DNA from: Clostridiaceae bacterium
GTDB lineage: Bacteria > Bacillota > Clostridia > Oscillospirales > Acutalibacteraceae
Direction: 5' to 3'
DNA length: 12,242 bases
Assembly: GCA_904501705.1 (NCBI GenBank)
Contig: CAJGCA010000051.1
Span: 1 to 12,242, forward strand
The notes beneath the pieces were generated by a model. It did not search any database, had not been told where the DNA came from, and saw only the letters and a program-made list of their open reading frames with translations. Positions 5,654-12,242 of the stretch are shown here, one piece after another. Both the position numbers and the translations under genes were made by a program. The first letter of the stretch is position 1. Each line of letters opens with the position of its first letter.

Positions 5654-7522
5654 ATGCCCTTTTTACCGATTACAACAGAAGAAATGACCGAGCGCGGCTG
5701 GGATGCGGCGGATTTTATCATCGTTACAGGCGATGCTTACGTCGATCATCCGAGCTTCGGCACAGCGATGATTTCGCGCGTGCTGGAGAGCCACGGCTAC
5801 CGCGTGTGCATCATCCCTCAGCCACAGGCGGACGCGGACTATCGCCGCTTCGGCACGCCGCGACTGGCATTCCTCGTCAACGGCGGCAATATCGATCCGA
5901 TGGTCGCCCACTACACCGCCGCAAAAAAGAAGCGCAGCGAAGATGCCTATTCCCCCGGCGGCAAGGCAGGACTGCGTCCCGACCGCGCCACCATCACCTA
6001 CACGCGCACGCTGCGGCGGCTGTTCGGGGATGTGCCGATTGCCATCGGCGGCTTAGAGGCGTCGCTGCGGCGCTTTGCTCACTATGATTATTGGGACGAC
6101 CGCGTGCGCCCGTCGATTCTCGCGGACAGCGGTGCGGACCTGCTGATGTTTGGAATGGGTGAGCGGCATATCGTTGAGATCGCCGACCGTCTTGCCGCAG
6201 GCGAGGATATCCGCACGCTGACCGACATTCGCGGTACGTGCTATCTCGTTAAGGCGACAGACTATCAGCCAATGCCGTGCGCCGAATGCCCGTCGTATGA
6301 GGCGGTGAGCGTCCCTGACGAGAACGGCAAGAAACAATACGCCATCTCCTGCCGTATTCAGCAACAAGAGCACGATGCTATCCGCGGCAAGGCGATCATC
6401 CAGCGCCACGGCGACGATATCTTGGTGCAAAATCCACCGTCAATGCCGCTGGCGACCGACGAACTCGACCGCGTGTATGCTCTGCCGTTTATGCGAGACT
6501 ATCACCCAAGCTACGAGGCGCAGGGCGGTGTACCGGGAATCGCGGAAGTCAAATTCTCCATCATCCATAACCGCGGCTGTACAGGTGCGTGTAATTTCTG
6601 CGCGCTTGCCTATCATCAAGGGCGGATGGTTACCTGCCGCAGCCACGATTCGGTGATACGCGAAGTGGAAGATATCGTAAAAATGCCCGATTTCAAGGGC
6701 TACATCCACGATGTCGGCGGCCCGACCGCCAACTTCCGCGCTCCCTCTTGCGAGGGACAGTTAAAGCGTGGCTTATGCAAGGATAAAAAGTGCCTCGCCC
6801 CCACGATGTGCCCTGCGGTAAAGGTCGACCACAGCGATTATCTCACGCTTTTACGGCGGCTGCGCAAGATTGACGGAGTCAAAAAGGTGTTCATCCGCTC
6901 GGGCATCCGTTTCGACTACCTGCTCGCGGACAAGGACGAAAGCTTCTTCAAGGAACTCATCGGGCACCACGTCAGCGGACAACTCAAGGTCGCACCCGAA
7001 CACGTGTCCGACCGCGTATTAAAATATATGGGTAAGCCATCTTTCTCGGTGTATGAGAAATTCCGCAGTCGTTTTTACGAACTGACCAAAAGCGCAGGTA
7101 AAAAGCAGTATCTTGTCCCCTACCTGATGTCCTCCCACCCCGGCAGTACGATAAACGACGCCATTAAGCTCGCACAGTTCCTCAAGAAAGAGGGGTTGCA
7201 TCCCGAGCAGGTGCAGGATTTCTACCCCACCCCCGGCACGGTATCCACCTGTATGTTCTACACGGGACTTGACCCGATGACGATGCAACCCGTGTACGTG
7301 CCGCGCACACCGAAAGAAAAAGCGGAACAGCGCGCGCTGCTGCAATATTACCGTCCCGAAAACCGTGCGCTCGTGCTCGCGGCTCTGCAAAAGGCGAAGC
7401 GGTACGACCTCATCGGCACCGCACCGGGTTGCCTTGTCGCGCCCCCCGCGGGCTCGCGACAAGCACAACCGAAAAAGCCGGATAAAAAGAAATTCAGCCG
7501 ATACAGTCGGAAGAAGAAATGA
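5654..7522 (+). CDS. ygiQ: YgiQ-family radical SAM protein (UPF0313)
   Basis: This 622-aa cytoplasmic enzyme of unknown reaction opens MPFLPITTEEMTERGWDAAD, with a cobalamin-binding-like N-terminal region typical of the YgiQ family. The radical SAM motif C-x3-C-x2-C (GCTGACNFC; Cys309, Cys313, Cys316) would bind the 4Fe-4S cluster that cleaves S-adenosylmethionine. A second cysteine group, Cys366, Cys375, Cys380 and Cys386, is also a family feature and may bind another cluster. The C-terminus is rich in Lys/Arg. The frame is open 81 codons further upstream inside the previous gene. ATG 5654 is chosen because a perfect AGGAGG (5642-5647) precedes it and homology begins there. It lies 13 bp after the second ABC gene and ends just before a strong terminator, so it is probably the last gene of that operon. 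A link to the exporter's role is not known. Confidence 0.93.
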   Translation: MPFLPITTEEMTERGWDAADFIIVTGDAYVDHPSFGTAMISRVLESHGYRVCIIPQPQADADYRRFGTPRLAFLVNGGNIDPMVAHYTAAKKKRSEDAYSPGGKAGLRPDRATITYTRTLRRLFGDVPIAIGGLEASLRRFAHYDYWDDRVRPSILADSGADLLMFGMGERHIVEIADRLAAGEDIRTLTDIRGTCYLVKATDYQPMPCAECPSYEAVSVPDENGKKQYAISCRIQQQEHDAIRGKAIIQRHGDDILVQNPPSMPLATDELDRVYALPFMRDYHPSYEAQGGVPGIAEVKFSIIHNRGCTGACNFCALAYHQGRMVTCRSHDSVIREVEDIVKMPDFKGYIHDVGGPTANFRAPSCEGQLKRGLCKDKKCLAPTMCPAVKVDHSDYLTLLRRLRKIDGVKKVFIRSGIRFDYLLADKDESFFKELIGHHVSGQLKVAPEHVSDRVLKYMGKPSFSVYEKFRSRFYELTKSAGKKQYLVPYLMSSHPGSTINDAIKLAQFLKKEGLHPEQVQDFYPTPGTVSTCMFYTGLDPMTMQPVYVPRTPKEKAEQRALLQYYRPENRALVLAALQKAKRYDLIGTAPGCLVAPPAGSRQAQPKKPDKKKFSRYSRKKK

Positions 7523-7523
7523 T

Positions 7524-7559
7524 AAATTCCTCCTTGCTTGCAAGGAGGAATTTGTTTTT
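7524..7559 (+). terminator. Intrinsic terminator after ygiQ
   Basis: AAATTCCTCCTTG (7524-7536) pairs perfectly with 7541-7553 (13 bp, 4-nt loop), followed by GTTTTT. It starts one base after the ygiQ stop and closes the exporter-ygiQ transcription unit. Confidence 0.93.
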
Positions 7560-7590
7560 AAAATCCGCTCTTTTCTTTTTTGTTTTTATA

Positions 7591-7602
7591 TGGTAATATA
7601 AT
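7591..7602 (+). promoter_or_regulatory. Probable promoter of the YfhO-family gene
   Basis: TGG followed by TAATAT (7594-7599), overlapping a consensus TATAAT (7597-7602), gives a good -10 with a possible extended -10. The -35 area is T-rich (TTTTCT near 7571) and matches poorly. The position just after the ygiQ terminator and 37 bp before the ATG supports it. Confidence 0.55.
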
Positions 7603-7638
7603 AACATATTGCAAAAATTCCTCTAAGGAGGTTTCTTT

Positions 7639-10167
7639 ATGACCAATACGCTAAAAAAGGAAAAGGGGCTCGGGCTTGCCACCTTCGGGCTTACGCTCGG
7701 TATGGCAATTCTGCTGTTTCTCCCCTTTATCATTTACAATCGCGGCTATTTCATCTACTACGGCGACTTTAACGCCCAGCAGATCCCGTTCTACAAGCTC
7801 GCGCACGAGGCAATCCGCGAGGGAAACATCGGATGGAACTGGGGTACTGACCTCGGCGCCAATTTCGTCGGCTCCTACTCGTTCTATCTGCTCGGCAGCC
7901 CGTTCTTCTGGCTGACGCTGCCCTTCCCCTCCGACTGGCTACCCTTTATGATGGCACCGCTGCTCGCGCTGAAAATGGGATTTGCGGGGCTTACCGCCTA
8001 CGCCTATACTCGCCGCTTTTTACAGCCGCGACTCGCACTCATCGCAGGTGTTCTCTATGCCTTCTCGGGCTTTTCCATTTACAACATCTTCTTTAACCAT
8101 TTTCACGAGGCGCTGGTGTTCTTCCCATTGATGCTGCTCGGTGTCGAGCAATATATGAAAGACGGCAAGCGCGGACTGTTTGCCCTCGCGGTGCTGCTAA
8201 GTGCGCTTTCCAACTACTATTTCTTCATCGGACAAGCGTTCTTCATTGTGATCTACTGGGTCATCCGCGCGATGTCGGGCGAATGGAAAAAATGCGGCCG
8301 CCGCTTCTTCGGGCTGTGGCTGGAGGCGCTGCTCGGCACGCTCGGCGCGGCAATTCTGCTGATGCCGTCCTTCTTCTCTGTGATACAGAACTCCCGTACC
8401 GACAACTATGTCGAGGGTTGGGAGCTGCTCATCTACGGCACCAACCAACGACTGTACGACATTCTGCACAGTTTCCTGTTCCCGCCCGAACTGCCGGCGC
8501 GCGCCAATTTCCTGCCCGATGCGAACAACAAATGGTCGTCGATGACCGCGTGGCTGCCCGTGTTCGGCTGTACGGGAGCGATCGCCTATTTCCAGAGCCG
8601 CAAGCACACCGACTGGTTGCGGCGGTTGCTCATTGTGCTGTTCTTCTGCGCGACCATCCCCGTGCTCAACGCAATGTTCCAGTTGTTTAATCAGATGTAC
8701 TACGCGCGGTGGTATTATATGCTCACGCTGATGCTGGTACTTGCGACGATGCTCTGCTTTGAGCAGGACGAGCGGTACCCCACCCATTGGACGCGCGCGA
8801 TCGGCTGGGCGGGGGGCTTCACCGCTGCGTTCACCGTGCTCATCGGCCTCGTGCCGAAATCCTGGACGCCCGACGAGGAGACAGGCGAGATCACCATCGG
8901 CCTCGAAAAATACCCCTACCGCTTCTGGCTGTACGTATTTATCGCGGTCGTCGGGCTGGTGCTGACCTATCTGCTTGTGCGGCTGTTCCTTGACAACAAG
9001 CGCCGCTTTATGGCGTGTTGCACGACGGTATGTGTCGGTGTATCGCTGCTGTTCGGGTGGTATTTCCTCGCCGCAGGCAAGTCCAACAGCAACTACCCCG
9101 ACAATTATGTCATCGAAAAGCTGCTGGAGAACGACGCTTACAACCTGCCCGACAGCGATGTGTTCTCCCGCACCGATATGCACGATGGAATGGATAACCA
9201 AGGTATGTACTGGGGACAATCCACCATTCAGGCATTCCACAGCATCGTGCCCGGCTCGGTGATGGATTTTTACAATTCCGTCGGTGTTTCCCGCTCGGTC
9301 GGCTCGCGCCCCAAAAGCGAACACTATGCTCTGCGCAGCCTGCTGTCGGTGCGTTGGCTGTTCGATTATGCTCAGGTGGATGGCGACGTGCAGCTGTACA
9401 ACAAGGATGCCGAGGACTATTTCTCTGTTGACGGCGTGACCAAGATGCCCGATTGGTCGTACTACGATACGCAAAATGGGTATACCATCTACGAGAACGA
9501 AAACTACATCCCGATGGGCTTCTTCTACGACAGCTACATCACCCGCTCGGAATACGACTCGCTCGACCAGGGAGAACGCCAGTTCGCCTTGCTCGAAGCG
9601 CTGGTTGTCGAGGATGAGGACGTGCCGAGCGTGCCGCTCGAGCACCTCAACATCGACGCCGTCTATTTTGACGGCAGCGACTTTTCGGATATCTGCGCCG
9701 AGCGCGCCGCCACCGCCGCCGAGGAATTCACCACGGATAATCGCGGCTTCACCGCCAAGGTGACAGTGAGCGAGACCAACTGGGTGTTTTTTAGTGTTCC
9801 GTACGAGAGTGGCTGGGCTGCCACCGTCAATGGCAAGGCTGCCGACATTAAGGTCGTGGGCGTCGGCTTTATGGCAGTCGAGTGCCCTGCGGGCGAGACC
9901 GTTACGGTGCGCTTCGATTATGAAACACCCGGCCTGCGTTACGGCATGTATATCTCCGCCGCCGCGCTCGTGCTGTTGCTCGTCTACTGGCTGTTCGCCA
10001 TCCCACACAACCGCAAACTTAAAAAGGCTACGGTCGTCGTGCCTGTCGGCGAGCCTCTCCCTCCACAGTCGGTCATCACCGAAGCGGGCGATAAGTTTGA
10101 TCTTTATTCAATATACAAACCCAACGACGATGCACAGGACGACAAAGGCCAAAAAGACACTGAATAA
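7639..10167 (+). CDS. YfhO-family multi-spanning membrane protein (probable GT-C type glycosyltransferase)
   Basis: This 842-aa integral membrane protein has a first hydrophobic span at about residues 15-33, then YYGDFNAQQIPFY with Asp43 in the first outer loop, the position where GT-C glycosyltransferases carry their catalytic acid. About a dozen further hydrophobic segments run to about residue 475. A long soluble extracytoplasmic part follows, then a final span at about 772-790 and a charged cytoplasmic tail. The C-terminal part (NWVFFSVPYESGW, TVNGKAADI) is typical of the YfhO family. In Bacillus and Listeria, YfhO relatives act with a CsbB/GtcA-type system to attach sugars to lipoteichoic acid outside the membrane. 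The exact acceptor here is unknown, and no partner gene is nearby. The RBS is AAGGAGG (7625-7631). The gene stands alone between two terminators. Confidence 0.85.
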   Translation: MTNTLKKEKGLGLATFGLTLGMAILLFLPFIIYNRGYFIYYGDFNAQQIPFYKLAHEAIREGNIGWNWGTDLGANFVGSYSFYLLGSPFFWLTLPFPSDWLPFMMAPLLALKMGFAGLTAYAYTRRFLQPRLALIAGVLYAFSGFSIYNIFFNHFHEALVFFPLMLLGVEQYMKDGKRGLFALAVLLSALSNYYFFIGQAFFIVIYWVIRAMSGEWKKCGRRFFGLWLEALLGTLGAAILLMPSFFSVIQNSRTDNYVEGWELLIYGTNQRLYDILHSFLFPPELPARANFLPDANNKWSSMTAWLPVFGCTGAIAYFQSRKHTDWLRRLLIVLFFCATIPVLNAMFQLFNQMYYARWYYMLTLMLVLATMLCFEQDERYPTHWTRAIGWAGGFTAAFTVLIGLVPKSWTPDEETGEITIGLEKYPYRFWLYVFIAVVGLVLTYLLVRLFLDNKRRFMACCTTVCVGVSLLFGWYFLAAGKSNSNYPDNYVIEKLLENDAYNLPDSDVFSRTDMHDGMDNQGMYWGQSTIQAFHSIVPGSVMDFYNSVGVSRSVGSRPKSEHYALRSLLSVRWLFDYAQVDGDVQLYNKDAEDYFSVDGVTKMPDWSYYDTQNGYTIYENENYIPMGFFYDSYITRSEYDSLDQGERQFALLEALVVEDEDVPSVPLEHLNIDAVYFDGSDFSDICAERAATAAEEFTTDNRGFTAKVTVSETNWVFFSVPYESGWAATVNGKAADIKVVGVGFMAVECPAGETVTVRFDYETPGLRYGMYISAAALVLLLVYWLFAIPHNRKLKKATVVVPVGEPLPPQSVITEAGDKFDLYSIYKPNDDAQDDKGQKDTE

Positions 10168-10172
10168 GCAAA

Positions 10173-10201
10173 GCCCGTCATCGGCATAACCGATGACGGG
10201 C
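10173..10201. terminator. Shared hairpin terminator between yfhO-like gene and spoIIID
   Basis: GCCCGTCATCGG (10173-10184) pairs perfectly with 10190-10201 (12 bp, 5-nt loop). It lies between two convergent genes, 5 bp after the membrane protein stop and 3 bp beyond the spoIIID stop. T-tracts are short on both sides (ATCTTATT on plus, TTTGCTT on minus), so it may terminate less efficiently than the others, but the placement fits a bidirectional terminator. Confidence 0.75.
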
Positions 10202-10204
10202 ATC

Positions 10205-10453
10205 TTATTGCCCTTTATATTTACGCCGCGTGGCCATCCCGCCGCGAATGTGCCGCTGGGCCTTGTTAACCTCCAGAATACTGCGCACCTGCCCGTAAAG
10301 CTGCGGGTTGACCACCCGCAGACGCTCGGATACGTCTTTATGTACGGTGGATTTGCTGATGTGGAATTTCTTTGCAGTCGCACGGACGGTCGCCTTGTTT
10401 TCGAGGATATACTCCCCGAGCTCCACCGCCCGTTCTTCTACGGCACCCTTCAT
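10205..10453 (-). CDS. spoIIID: Sporulation transcriptional regulator SpoIIID
   Basis: This 82-aa DNA-binding protein activates and represses mother-cell genes during the sigma-E stage of sporulation. The helix-turn-helix (about residues 22-45: TVRATAKKFHISKSTVHKDV) and the basic C-terminal segment (RHIRGGMATRRKYK, about 67-80) match the SpoIIID family closely, including the KSTVHKD core. The protein is slightly shorter than the Bacillus protein (about 93 aa) because it lacks the acidic tail. The frame extends 30 codons further upstream. ATG 10453 is chosen because GGGGTGA lies a few bases before it and homology starts at MKGAVEERAVELGEYI. A sigma-E-like promoter lies upstream. Its presence indicates a spore-forming lineage. 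Confidence 0.95.
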   Translation of the reverse strand: MKGAVEERAVELGEYILENKATVRATAKKFHISKSTVHKDVSERLRVVNPQLYGQVRSILEVNKAQRHIRGGMATRRKYKGQ

Positions 10454-10483
10454 GCTATCACCCCATATGTTCGTGTTCTGTAC

Positions 10484-10512
10484 ACTATATGAGGAAAATA
10501 CAACGATTATGA
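10484..10512 (-). promoter_or_regulatory. Sigma-E type promoter of spoIIID
   Basis: On the minus strand TCATAAT (10512-10506), a 14-bp spacer and CATATAGT (10491-10484) match the Bacillus sigma-E consensus KMATATT-N14/15-CATACAMT well (6 of 7 in the -35; one clear difference plus G at the M position in the -10). Transcription would start near 10477, giving about 24 nt of leader before the ATG. spoIIID of Bacillus is transcribed by sigma-E, so the match is biologically expected. Confidence 0.65.
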
Positions 10513-10602
10513 CAAGGCATGACAACTCCCATTTGAACCACAAAAGCAGCCGTATTCTAATTGATATTCCGCAAGAAAACGCGTTGCATCATCTCCATTG
10601 TA

Positions 10603-10631
10603 TTGATTTTACATTTTTTGTGTGCTATAAT
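10603..10631 (+). promoter_or_regulatory. Sigma-A promoter of uxaC
   Basis: TTGATT (10603-10608), a 17-bp spacer and consensus TATAAT (10626-10631), with TGC before the -10 (extended -10). Transcription would start near 10638, about 30 nt before the ATG. The promoter is strong, so uxaC probably needs a repressor. Confidence 0.85.
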
Positions 10632-10639
10632 TAACACAC
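10620..10639. promoter_or_regulatory. Dyad over the uxaC -10, possible operator
   Basis: GTGTG (10620-10624) and CACAC (10635-10639) are inverted repeats separated by 10 bp that contain the -10 hexamer. The position is ideal for a repressor that responds to uronates. I cannot name the regulator family from this motif, and no regulator gene is in the window. Confidence 0.4.
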
Positions 10640-10666
10640 GATTAACAAAAAGAAAGGAACTTATCT

Positions 10667-12067
10667 ATGAAAGCATTTATGGATGCGGATTTTTTGCTGA
10701 GTACCCCTACAGCCGTTCGACTGTATCATGATTATGCAGCAAAAATGCCGATCATCGATTATCATTGCCACGTCAGCCCGAAGGAAATATATGAGGATAC
10801 GCATTTTGATAATATTACGCAGGTATGGCTTGGCGGCGACCATTACAAGTGGCGTGTTATGCGCTCCAACGGTGTAGACGAATACTACATCACCGGCGGC
10901 GCTTCCGACCGTGAAAAGTTCCAGAAGTTTGCCGAAGCGCTACCTCGCGCCATCGGCAACCCCATGTATCATTGGTGTCATTTGGAGCTGAAGGCGTTCT
11001 TCGGCTATGAGGGCGCACTCAACGGCGACACCGCCGAAGAGGTGTGGAACCTTGCTAACCGCATCCTTCAGCAGGAGAACATGGGCGTCCGCGGTCTTAT
11101 CGAGCAGAGCAACGTATGCTTCATCGGCACCACGGATGATCCTGCCGATAGTCTTGAATGGCATAAAAAGCTCTCCGAGGACCCTGCAATGAAAACGAAG
11201 GTTGCGCCGTCCTTCCGCCCTGACAAAGCGCTGAATATTGAGAAGGCGGGCTGGCACGAGTATCTGCAGCGCTTAGGCGAGGCGGCGGGCACATCCATCA
11301 CCACCATCGAGACGCTCAAATCGGTACTGGCTGATCGCATCGCCCTGTTCGATGCGCACGGCTGCCGCGCCAGCGACCACGGTCTGGACAGAATCTCCTT
11401 GCAATTTGTATCAGATGCCGAGGTTCAAACCATTATGGACAAGGCTCTGGGCGGCGAGGCGGTTACCGCCGATGAAGCGGATGCTTTCCGTACGCACTTG
11501 CTGCTCTTCTGCGCAAGAGAGTATGCACGACTCGGCTGGGCAATGCAGCTGCATTTCAACGCTCTGCGCAACCCCAACACCCAGATGTTTGAAAAGCTTG
11601 GCCCCGACACCGGCTTTGATTGCATCGGCCCGTACAACGGTATCACCGATTTGGCTAAGTTGTTGGATACGCTGCAGCTGACCGATGAACTGCCCCGTAC
11701 CATTCTGTACAGCCTCGACCCCTCGGACAACGCGGCCTTGGCGGTCATCCTCGGCGCCTTCCAGGGCACCGAAGCCGCAGGCAAGCTGCAGCACGGCAGC
11801 GCTTGGTGGTTCAACGACAACAAGCAGGGTATGCACGATCAACTCGTCAACCTCGCCAACCTCAGCCTGCTCGGCAACTTTATCGGTATGCTGACCGACT
11901 CGCGTAGCTTCCTCAGCTACACGCGCCACGAGTATTTCCGCCGCATTCTGTGCGACCTCATCGGCACGTGGATCGAAAACGGCGAGTACCCCGCGGATAT
12001 GGACTATGCAGGCACGCTGGTGCAGGACATCTCCTTCAACAACGCAAAGCGCTATTTCGGTATTTAA
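10667..12067 (+). CDS. uxaC: Uronate isomerase (glucuronate/galacturonate isomerase)
   Basis: This 466-aa cytoplasmic enzyme interconverts D-glucuronate with D-fructuronate and D-galacturonate with D-tagaturonate, the first step in breaking down pectin and glucuronide sugars. It belongs to the amidohydrolase superfamily. The N-terminal metal motif HxH is His33-Cys34-His35 in IDYHCHVSPKEI. WLGGDHYKWR, GTTDDP and the C-terminal WWFNDNKQGM and TDSRSFLSYTRHEYFRR blocks are characteristic of UxaC. Length matches E. coli UxaC (470 aa). AGAAAGGAA (10651-10659) is the RBS. It stands alone here: no uxuA, uxaB or transporter follows, because an insertion sequence begins shortly after the stop. The gene itself looks intact. 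Confidence 0.96.
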   Translation: MKAFMDADFLLSTPTAVRLYHDYAAKMPIIDYHCHVSPKEIYEDTHFDNITQVWLGGDHYKWRVMRSNGVDEYYITGGASDREKFQKFAEALPRAIGNPMYHWCHLELKAFFGYEGALNGDTAEEVWNLANRILQQENMGVRGLIEQSNVCFIGTTDDPADSLEWHKKLSEDPAMKTKVAPSFRPDKALNIEKAGWHEYLQRLGEAAGTSITTIETLKSVLADRIALFDAHGCRASDHGLDRISLQFVSDAEVQTIMDKALGGEAVTADEADAFRTHLLLFCAREYARLGWAMQLHFNALRNPNTQMFEKLGPDTGFDCIGPYNGITDLAKLLDTLQLTDELPRTILYSLDPSDNAALAVILGAFQGTEAAGKLQHGSAWWFNDNKQGMHDQLVNLANLSLLGNFIGMLTDSRSFLSYTRHEYFRRILCDLIGTWIENGEYPADMDYAGTLVQDISFNNAKRYFGI

Positions 12068-12165
12068 TAGTCCCTTTGAGGGCATAGAAAAAACGGGCAC
12101 GCATTGCACTGCTCCAATTTGTGCAGACAATACAAAAAGAACCCTATGGTAGCTAAAATTAAATT
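12068..12165. other. Region between uxaC and the transposase stop, including a probable IS end
   Basis: No gene is visible here. Directly after uxaC there is only a weak CCCT/AGGG hairpin without a T-tract, so no native terminator is seen. The IS end should lie between the transposase stop and uxaC. A start with TGTGCAGACAAT at about 12120 is possible, since IS3-family ends begin with TG, but the other end is outside the window and cannot be compared. Confidence 0.4.
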
Positions 12166-12242
12166 TTAAGCAACATACTGACATCGCTTTTCAAGTGGTG
12201 TCAGTTTTGTTTTTAGTTGGATGCGCTGATGATTGTAGAAAT
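12166..12242 (-). CDS. IS3-family transposase (OrfB), C-terminal 25 codons
   Basis: The minus strand reads FYNHQRIQ, then LTPLEKR, and ends CQYVA followed by TAA (12168-12166). The pattern F-Y-N-x-x-R-I-Q, a short spacer, then L-T-P-x-E-x-R is the standard end of the DDE integrase domain of IS3/IS150-type transposases, just after the catalytic Glu. The rest of the gene, including the DDE residues, is outside the window, so whether the element is intact is unknown. Confidence 0.85.
   Translation of the reverse strand, partial: FYNHQRIQLKTKLTPLEKRCQYVA
12177..12214 (+). terminator. Plus-strand terminator hairpin inside the transposase gene
   Basis: ACTGACATCGCTT (12177-12189) pairs with 12193-12205 (13 pairs, two of them G-U, 3-nt loop) and is followed by TTTGTTTTT on the plus strand. 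It would stop transcripts entering the element from uxaC, and so end the uxaC mRNA and prevent antisense transcription through the transposase. On the minus strand the same DNA is coding. Confidence 0.7.

Larger units (their letters stand above)
12120..12242 (-). mobile_element. IS3-family insertion sequence, 3' end only
   Basis: The element is recognised from the transposase C-terminus encoded at 12166-12242 on the minus strand. The stretch is lower in GC than uxaC. The boundary at about 12120 is a guess based on the TG-type end; the rest of the element continues past the right edge. Target duplication cannot be seen. Confidence 0.6.

Noticed and set aside
8197..10008. 603-codon open frame antisense to the YfhO-family gene
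   Set aside because: Long antisense frames are expected opposite GC-rich genes. The His/Gln/Arg-rich translation has no recognisable domain, while the plus strand encodes a clear membrane protein.
10454..10543. 30-codon N-terminal extension of spoIIID
   Set aside because: It would cover the sigma-E promoter and is unlike SpoIIID; the internal ATG has a GGGGTGA ribosome binding site and begins the family homology.
10571..10588. Catabolite control (CcpA cre) site upstream of uxaC around AACGCGTT
   Set aside because: Aligned to WTGNAANCGNWNNCW it misses several defined positions, and its palindrome centre is GC rather than the CG typical of LacI-family sites.

Overview
The window reads as an ordinary chromosomal stretch from a GC-rich, spore-forming member of the Clostridia (Firmicutes). 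An Oscillospiraceae/Ruminococcaceae-like host is my inference. The clearest taxonomic marker is a near full-length SpoIIID sporulation regulator (complement 10205-10453) with a plausible sigma-E promoter. Consistent with this are Gram-positive style AGGAGG ribosome binding sites, a YfhO-family membrane protein and an ArgR-type operator. The genes are GC-rich, while the promoters and leaders are AT-rich.

Layout. (1) 1-1514, minus strand: an arginine biosynthesis operon, argG then argC (argC runs off the left edge). It has a very good sigma-A promoter and an 18-bp ARG-box-like operator just downstream of the predicted start point. (2) 1540-2038: a long AT-rich intergenic region. It contains a plus-strand promoter, a nested set of inverted repeats that looks like a structured RNA, and a perfect UUCG-loop intrinsic terminator only 22 bp before the next start codon, with an overlapping alternative hairpin. 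This is the least explained part of the window. (3) 2039-7522, plus strand: two overlapping ABC exporter half-transporter genes (probably a heterodimer) followed 13 bp later by a YgiQ-family radical SAM gene, closed by a strong terminator. (4) 7639-10167: a single YfhO-family multi-spanning membrane protein gene with its own promoter, RBS and terminator. (5) complement 10205-10453: spoIIID, convergent with yfhO and sharing the hairpin between them. (6) 10667-12067, plus strand: uxaC (uronate isomerase) behind a strong extended -10 promoter. (7) 12166-12242, minus strand: the last 25 codons of an IS3-family transposase running off the right edge. Its coding DNA also contains a plus-strand terminator hairpin.

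How the parts work together. argG and argC are parts of one pathway and are probably repressed together by ArgR when arginine is present. The two ABC genes overlap by four bases and almost certainly make one transporter. Its expression appears to be gated by the upstream leader and terminator, an arrangement like the known attenuation-controlled multidrug exporters, but the inducer cannot be read from the sequence. ygiQ is probably co-transcribed, although a functional link is only inferred. yfhO, spoIIID and uxaC look like independent units. The insertion sequence lies just after uxaC and may have separated it from other uronate genes. I see no CRISPR array, tRNA or rRNA. The best candidate for something undescribed is the structured leader at 1849-2016.
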